From Dromaius novaehollandiae (Eukaryota; Chordata; Aves; Casuariiformes; Dromaiidae): 64,000 nucleotides of DNA. Shown piece by piece: positions 62,441-64,000 of this stretch (its first letter is position 1; every line of letters starts with the position of its first letter). The notes beneath the pieces are model-generated. The model saw nothing but the letters and a program-made list of their open reading frames with translations. It did no database searches and had not been told where the DNA came from. The stretch is taken from assembly GCF_036370855.1 (NCBI RefSeq), contig NC_088112.1:15678469-15742468 (forward strand), written 5' to 3'. A program made the position numbers and the translations under genes.

Positions 62441-64000
62441 TGCCGTCCAGGAAAAGGAAAAAACATTTTAGAGAAGGAATAGAAAATGGCATAAAGCATT
62501 AAAAAATATAAATAACATCATCTGAGAAAATCTTTCTGAAGGGACAGGATGCCCACGTAGGTGAAGAATTTGAATACTAGGGCTGGGCTAAGTATAATCA
62601 GTAACAAAAGTTCAGCCCTTCCTCTTAGGATTTTGATAAGCTATGTGTTGACAGTACTTTCCAAACGCCAGAGAACAAAAAGGCAAGCTTTAAGCCATGA
62701 TGAAGAGTAGTCTGTGTTCATCATTATCTTATAAGTTATAGTTGTCAATCTACTGCAAGACTGGACTATAAATGGACATCAGAATAAATTAGGATCTACA
62801 TAGCAAAGGACTTAAAGAGGGTCTTCTTCATTGAGTATCTGAGCTTTTCCCTTAAAGAATCCATAATAACAACCTCTCCTCTTCCTGTTCAATATGTAGA
62901 AACAATAGCCTGATTATCTGATAGATCACAGGGCTGGCTACAGCTGCCATGTGTATTTTTATGTATGGAGGAGGAGGTCTGTGCGGCCCTGTGGCCTCTT
63001 CCTTGTCCTGTGGCAGTGGGCAAGCACTGTGCTGGGCAGTGCTAATGGGAATCTGCAGCTCTTAAAGTCCCTAGGAAATTTACCCTGTTTTTGATATGGT
63101 TTCTTTCTCTTTCCTTGTTTGCTTTACTTTTTAGTGTGTCAGGAATTAGCTATGAGAAAGTCATAGTGAGCAGAACATTTTTCTATTTGGTTCCTTTTCT
63201 ACTGTGGAAATGAACTCCATGAACAAGTTTCAGCTGCTGCCACAGGCTTACCTCATGCTTTCGTAGCCGTCCCTCTATTGATCAGTGTTTGCTGTAGTTC
63301 AGGAAGCTGCAAATGCATGAGAGGTCATGGCCAAAGATTCAAGTTAACAGTTAACTAGAGCTAAGTCCTTTAACAGAGGACTTTGAACCTAAGAGAGAGG
63401 GCCAAATCTCAAAGACATTTGAGATTAGCAACAAAAAAAGAGTTTGGGATTAGTGCCTGGTTCACAGAGGGAGAATGCACTGTGCTGAGTTAGATGCTTA
63501 AATTCTGTGTACTTTGGAAAGGAAGAGTTAGGAAACTAAGGACTGGGAGCATCTGTAGCTAACACACTGAGTGCTGAGATGCCTGCATCAGCCAGTAGGA
63601 AATGGTAAGAAGGAAGGGGCTTTTCTATCTCACTCTGAAGCTCTGATTCAAGACCCAAAAGCATTTGCTTATGGGTTTAAGTCACACGTTTGGCATGAAC
63701 ACCTGAATCACTCTTCTTCGTGAAACTATACCCAGAAGAAGAGCCGTGACCTTTGTCTTATGTAATTGCCAAGTGCTTAAGATTACTGCCCCAGAAGTGG
63801 GTTTTGGACCTTAGGACTTGAGAGGACTGGGAGTGCTGTGAGAGGCTTTAGGGCATTCAGAGAATGAAGAGAAATGCCCTATGCCCTGCTTCTTAAAGCT
63901 GAGCCACTGTGAAGCCAGGAATGAAAAGTTCCTGGTGCCAGAACAGAGTGCCCAGTTAGGAGTCTTAGCTGGGCAACAGGGGCATATTGGAGCAGGGATC

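Larger units (their letters stand above)
59147..64000. other. Intergenic sequence upstream of ERGIC1
   Basis: This is 4.85 kb to the right of the minisatellite. It contains a 12-bp palindrome (59992-60003), a candidate minus-strand exon (60094-60240), an AT-rich stretch (about 61200-61900), a MIR-like relic (about 61395-61465) and a degenerate GT-rich repeat (about 62165-62440). From human gene order I would expect DUSP1 further out on this side. Nothing resembling a DUSP1 exon is visible, so the gene, if conserved, lies beyond the window. Confidence 0.7.

Noticed and set aside
59147..64000. Search for DUSP1 exons expected from human gene order
   Set aside because: No phosphatase signature (HCxxGxxRS-type) or rhodanese-like sequence was seen on either strand.

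Overview
The window is vertebrate nuclear DNA, most likely from a bird. One multi-exon gene on the minus strand, ERGIC1 (ERGIC-32, a membrane protein of the ER-Golgi intermediate compartment), takes up about nine tenths of it. Nine short minus-strand exons with canonical splice sites join in frame into residues 1-255 of a protein whose human counterpart, as I recall it, has 290 residues. The last coding exon (about 35 residues, including the second membrane segment) and the 3' UTR were not found and should lie to the left of base 1. The bird assignment is an inference. It rests on a compact gene (start codon to exon 9 in about 52 kb), few interspersed repeats, an old CR1-type LINE relic, no mammalian Alu, B1 or L1 sequence, and a C-rich promoter-flanking minisatellite of a kind I associate with avian genomes. 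A crocodilian or turtle is not excluded.

Layout from left to right, which is 3' to 5' along the gene: intron 9 (1-5851) with an internal CpG island at about 2041-2290 and a CR1 relic at about 2588-2900; exon 9 (5852-5974); exon 8 (9007-9107); exon 7 (10272-10332); exon 6 (14367-14471); exon 5 (17164-17288); exon 4 (17894-17988); intron 3 (9.9 kb, with MIR-like relics and an AT microsatellite); exon 3 (27919-27991, membrane segment); intron 2 (6.7 kb, with a run of 20 G and a CRE/AP-1 motif cluster); exon 2 (34661-34722); intron 1 (23.6 kb, with MIR-like relics, a perfect 18-bp duplication and no recognised gene); exon 1 (coding part 58312-58331) inside a strong CpG-island promoter (about 57955-58570). 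Immediately upstream is a 28-bp minisatellite of about 21 units (58565-59146). The last 4.9 kb is intergenic, apart from one speculative minus-strand exon candidate (60094-60240) and a degenerate GT-rich repeat.

There are no bacterial or phage genes, CRISPR arrays, rRNA or tRNA genes, or intact mobile elements. The other long open frames look like chance ORFs in introns or in GC-rich and pyrimidine-rich sequence. I found no new multi-gene system. The points most worth checking are the promoter-abutting minisatellite, the CpG island inside intron 9, the candidate upstream exon, and the intronic CRE/AP-1 cluster. Repeat and family names come from memory of consensus sequences, not from a database search.
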